This document shows positions 63,681 through 64,000 of a stretch of 64,000 nt of DNA, piece after piece. The stretch covers positions 1 through 64,000 of the forward strand of contig JAGYJE010000015.1 of assembly GCA_018402305.1 (NCBI GenBank), written 5' to 3'. The DNA comes from Puniceicoccaceae bacterium. GTDB taxonomy: Bacteria > Verrucomicrobiota > Verrucomicrobiia > Opitutales > Coraliomargaritaceae. Position 1 is the first letter of the stretch; each line of letters opens with the position of its first letter. Position numbers and translations under genes: made by a program. A model generated the notes under the pieces. The model did no database searches and was not told the DNA's origin. It worked only from the letters and a program-made list of their open reading frames with translations.

Positions 63681-64000
63681 TCATTTTTTCACAAGATTGT
63701 TAAGCACTTGCTGTGCAATTTTAACAAAAGTCTGAGCAGCAACGGAGTCCGGGTCGCTCACAACAATGGGAATCCCACGGTCACAACCGATTCGGATATT
63801 GGGGTCGAGGGGGATCTGGCCGAGGAGTTGCGTCTTAAGTGAATCGGCGGTTTCCTGGCCGCCACCTTCGCCAAAGAGCTGCTGTCGGCTGCCGTCTGGG
63901 CCCTCCAGGTAGCTCATATTTTCGATCACCCCGAGTTGCGGCACGCTGACTTTGTCAAACATACGTGCCCCACGCCGGGCCACATTGGCGGCGGCTGGTT
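63681..64000 (-). CDS. mrp: Mrp/ApbC-family P-loop ATPase, C-terminal part (cut by window edge)
   Basis: The frame is open to the right edge; its front, including the Walker A motif and the CPxC cysteines, is outside. The visible part has VPQLGVIENMSYL, FGEGGGQETADSLKTQLLGQIPLDPNIRIGCDRGIPIVV (read in pieces) and VAAQTFVKIAQQV, the typical C terminus of Mrp/NBP35 ATPases. These carry Fe-S clusters to target apoproteins. The ANVARR just before the first in-window GTG continues the fold, so 63983 is not the start. Confidence 0.87.
   Translation of the reverse strand, partial: PAAANVARRGARMFDKVSVPQLGVIENMSYLEGPDGSRQQLFGEGGGQETADSLKTQLLGQIPLDPNIRIGCDRGIPIVVSDPDSVAAQTFVKIAQQVLNNLVKK

Overview
The window looks like a chromosomal segment of a GC-rich, Gram-negative bacterium, most likely a marine Verrucomicrobiota of the Opitutae/Puniceicoccales type. 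This is an inference from gene content: a DUF1501/DUF1800 pair, two formylglycine-generating enzymes, a BspA-like LRR protein with a Verrucomicrobia-style C-terminal module, LpxI for lipid A synthesis, a DUF4212/sodium-solute symporter pair, many lipoproteins, few clear Shine-Dalgarno sites, and numerous palindromic intergenic repeats. No rRNA or phylogenetic marker was searched, so the placement is tentative.

Layout. 1-5.2 kb: edge-truncated DUF3368 toxin, a decayed repeat region, LMW phosphatase, DUF4126 and MenA, an orphan Phd-type antitoxin, an OGG-type glycosylase and a lipoprotein. 5.2-16.7 kb: mutL, a DUF255 thioredoxin-like protein with sufU, a nine-unit repeat array, recQ, a formylglycine-generating enzyme and ppc. 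16.7-26.1 kb: a cyclase remnant, hipB with an internally deleted hipA, tRNA-Arg, a second (exported) formylglycine-generating enzyme, a YbdG-like channel, a LON-domain protein, a Cdd1-like protein, deoC, a broken higB with intact higA, and tRNA-Gly. 26.2-36.1 kb: ruvX-manC, trpF, a glycosyltransferase, a six-unit repeat array, an M16 peptidase and the DUF4212/symporter pair. 36.06-40.68 kb: a small island in tRNA-Asp with an AbiE pair, a nonsense-split LRR protein, an excisionase-like protein and a dead integrase. 40.7-42.3 kb: tRNA-Cys, tRNA-Ser, a decayed REP-associated transposase and a MITE. 42.4-53.7 kb: DUF1501/DUF1800, a peptide ABC transporter with a fused permease, a five-unit repeat array, DUF983, sufE and eno. 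54-60 kb: a five-gene block leuS, FecR-like, lpxI, purU, TPR protein. 60.2-64 kb: DUF4136 lipoprotein, a MazG-type gene whose 3' half is duplicated on the far side of an AAA ATPase, a PAS-repeat protein and the edge of an Mrp ATPase.

Two themes stand out. First, several unrelated families of palindromic repeats are arranged as inverted pairs with GTAG/GTGG-type heads. They form tandem arrays that begin exactly at the stop codons of host genes, and a decayed REP-type Y1 transposase lies nearby. This resembles BIME/REPtron biology. Second, toxin-antitoxin loci are mostly decayed in the same direction: the antitoxins (Phd, HipB, HigA) remain open while HipA is deleted internally and HigB is frameshifted. 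Only the AbiE pair on the tRNA-Asp island looks intact.

Housekeeping functions covered are mismatch and base-excision repair (mutL, ogg, recQ, ruvX), Fe-S assembly (sufU, sufE, mrp), central carbon (ppc, eno, deoC), menaquinone (menA), tryptophan (trpF), nucleotide-sugar supply (manC), lipid A (lpxI), formate/one-carbon release (purU) and translation (leuS, five tRNAs).
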